DNA of 6,131 nucleotides from assembly GCA_944324205.1 (NCBI GenBank), contig CALUVK010000103.1, positions 1 to 6,131 on the forward strand, in the 5' to 3' direction. This stretch comes from Candidatus Gastranaerophilales bacterium (GTDB lineage: Bacteria > Cyanobacteriota > Vampirovibrionia > Gastranaerophilales > Gastranaerophilaceae). Below the pieces are notes generated by a model that made no database searches, was not told where the DNA came from, and saw nothing but the letters and a program-made list of their open reading frames with translations. The position numbers and the translations under genes are program-made. Shown here piece by piece: positions 5,405-6,131 of the stretch; the stretch's first letter is position 1, and each line of letters starts with the position of its first letter.

Positions 5405-6131
5405 ATGCCTGTGATGGTCTTATTAAAAATTTTATTGCACTTCCTTCAATATGTCTTTGCATTGCATATTCAACTTTCTCAAGAGAGAGTTCTTCAGTTA
5501 TAAGTTTTTCAACTTCAATATCACCGGAGGCAATTAAATCAAGCGCTTGTCTGAAATATTTTGGGGTATGGTGGAAAACACTCATCAATCTAATATCGCC
5601 ATAGTGCATTTTTGTAGTATCAATACTTACTTTAGAACCGGATTTGCAGCCGCCGAAAAAGTGCACAGTGCCTCCGGGACGCACGCAAGAAAATACCAGC
5701 TCCCAAATTTCCGGCATACCTACGCATTCAATTGCAACATCCAAGCCTTTTTTCTCATCAGAAAAATCTTTGAATATTATCTCCGGATTTGCATACTTTT
5801 TTAAATCGACAATTTCATCTGCATGCGCAAACTCTTCAGCAAGCTTCAACTTAATTGGATTTCTGCCTGCTACAATTACTCTTGCTCCTTTTAGTTTGCA
5901 CAATCTGGCAAACATTAAGCCTATAGGCCCGATACCTATTACACCAACGGTCTGTCCCGGTTTTATTCCTGTTCTTTCTACACCATGTACAACATTAGCA
6001 AGCGGTTCGCAAAATGCAGCCTTTTCAAATGGCAGGCTTGGCGGAAGAAGAAGTGTATTTTTTCTTACAATTCTCTCCGGTACAACAATATACTCTGCAT
6101 ACGCTCCGTTTAATAAATCCAGATTTTCGCA
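5403..6131 (-). CDS. zinc-dependent medium-chain alcohol/polyol dehydrogenase, partial
   Basis: These are the C-terminal 242 residues of an MDR-superfamily oxidoreductase (usual length about 340). The N-terminus with the catalytic Cys and most zinc ligands lies beyond the right edge. The first visible residues, CEN followed by NGAYAEYIVVP, match the segment after the structural-zinc lobe in sorbitol and threonine dehydrogenases, so C1 is probably the fourth structural zinc cysteine. CEPLANVVHG (41-50) holds the EPL glutamate (E42) near the catalytic zinc. The Rossmann motif is VIGIGPIGL (64-72). At the end of the second strand the sequence is VAGRN (87-91), with arginine rather than the acidic residue of NAD-dependent members, which suggests NADP(H). 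An ATG exists at 5915-5913, but it falls inside the Rossmann motif and is not the start. The substrate (polyol, threonine or other alcohol) cannot be assigned. The stop codon overlaps the shared terminator. Confidence 0.9.
   Translation of the reverse strand, partial: CENLDLLNGAYAEYIVVPERIVRKNTLLLPPSLPFEKAAFCEPLANVVHGVERTGIKPGQTVGVIGIGPIGLMFARLCKLKGARVIVAGRNPIKLKLAEEFAHADEIVDLKKYANPEIIFKDFSDEKKGLDVAIECVGMPEIWELVFSCVRPGGTVHFFGGCKSGSKVSIDTTKMHYGDIRLMSVFHHTPKYFRQALDLIASGDIEVEKLITEELSLEKVEYAMQRHIEGSAIKFLIRPSQA

Noticed and set aside
5547..5804. Plus-strand open frame of 85 codons
   Set aside because: It is antisense to the dehydrogenase gene, which has clear family motifs throughout this stretch.

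Overview
This is an AT-rich bacterial window, by eye about one third GC. It holds five complete genes and one gene cut by the right edge, with clear Shine-Dalgarno sites, sigma-70-like promoters and compact hairpin terminators. No rRNA, tRNA, transposase, integrase or CRISPR array is visible. AT-rich coding, Clostridia-like small XRE regulators and a Gram-negative-type surface-adhesin E-like exported protein would fit a gut Vampirovibrionia/Melainabacteria (Gastranaerophilales) genome. That placement is an inference; another AT-rich gut lineage is possible.

Layout. Positions 1-182 hold no convincing gene. They carry two adjacent inverted repeats (10-27 and 29-58) and a possible frameshifted tail of an upstream gene. 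A sigma-70-like promoter (183-211) leads into a 755-aa cytoplasmic GH13 (alpha-amylase clan) glycoside hydrolase-like protein (257-2524). It keeps the three catalytic carboxylates, but the two histidines usually found in conserved regions I and IV are absent. After it come a 13-bp direct repeat (2580-2607) and a strong terminator (2619-2647). Next is a CNNM/CorC (HlyC/TlyC-type) membrane protein (2726-4018), whose stop codon directly abuts the stop codon of a convergent XRE regulator (4019-4411, minus).

The most interesting part is 4412-4635. This AT-rich intergenic region lies between that 130-aa XRE regulator and a divergent 67-aa Cro-like HTH protein (4636-4839, plus). It holds back-to-back promoters, the plus one with a perfect TTGACA box. 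It also holds three copies of the dyad ATTAA-N4-TTAAT and one related dyad, TAATGTA-N4-TACATTA. The placement resembles a CI/Cro-type genetic switch without any other phage gene. The same transcript probably continues into a secreted 147-aa adhesin-E-like protein (4880-5323), so the switch may control a surface or periplasmic protein.

The right edge holds the C-terminal 242 residues of a zinc-dependent medium-chain dehydrogenase on the minus strand (5403-6131). It shares a bidirectional terminator (5368-5404) with the adhesin-E-like gene. The GH13-like, CNNM and dehydrogenase genes look like ordinary chromosomal genes and show no evident functional link to the switch.
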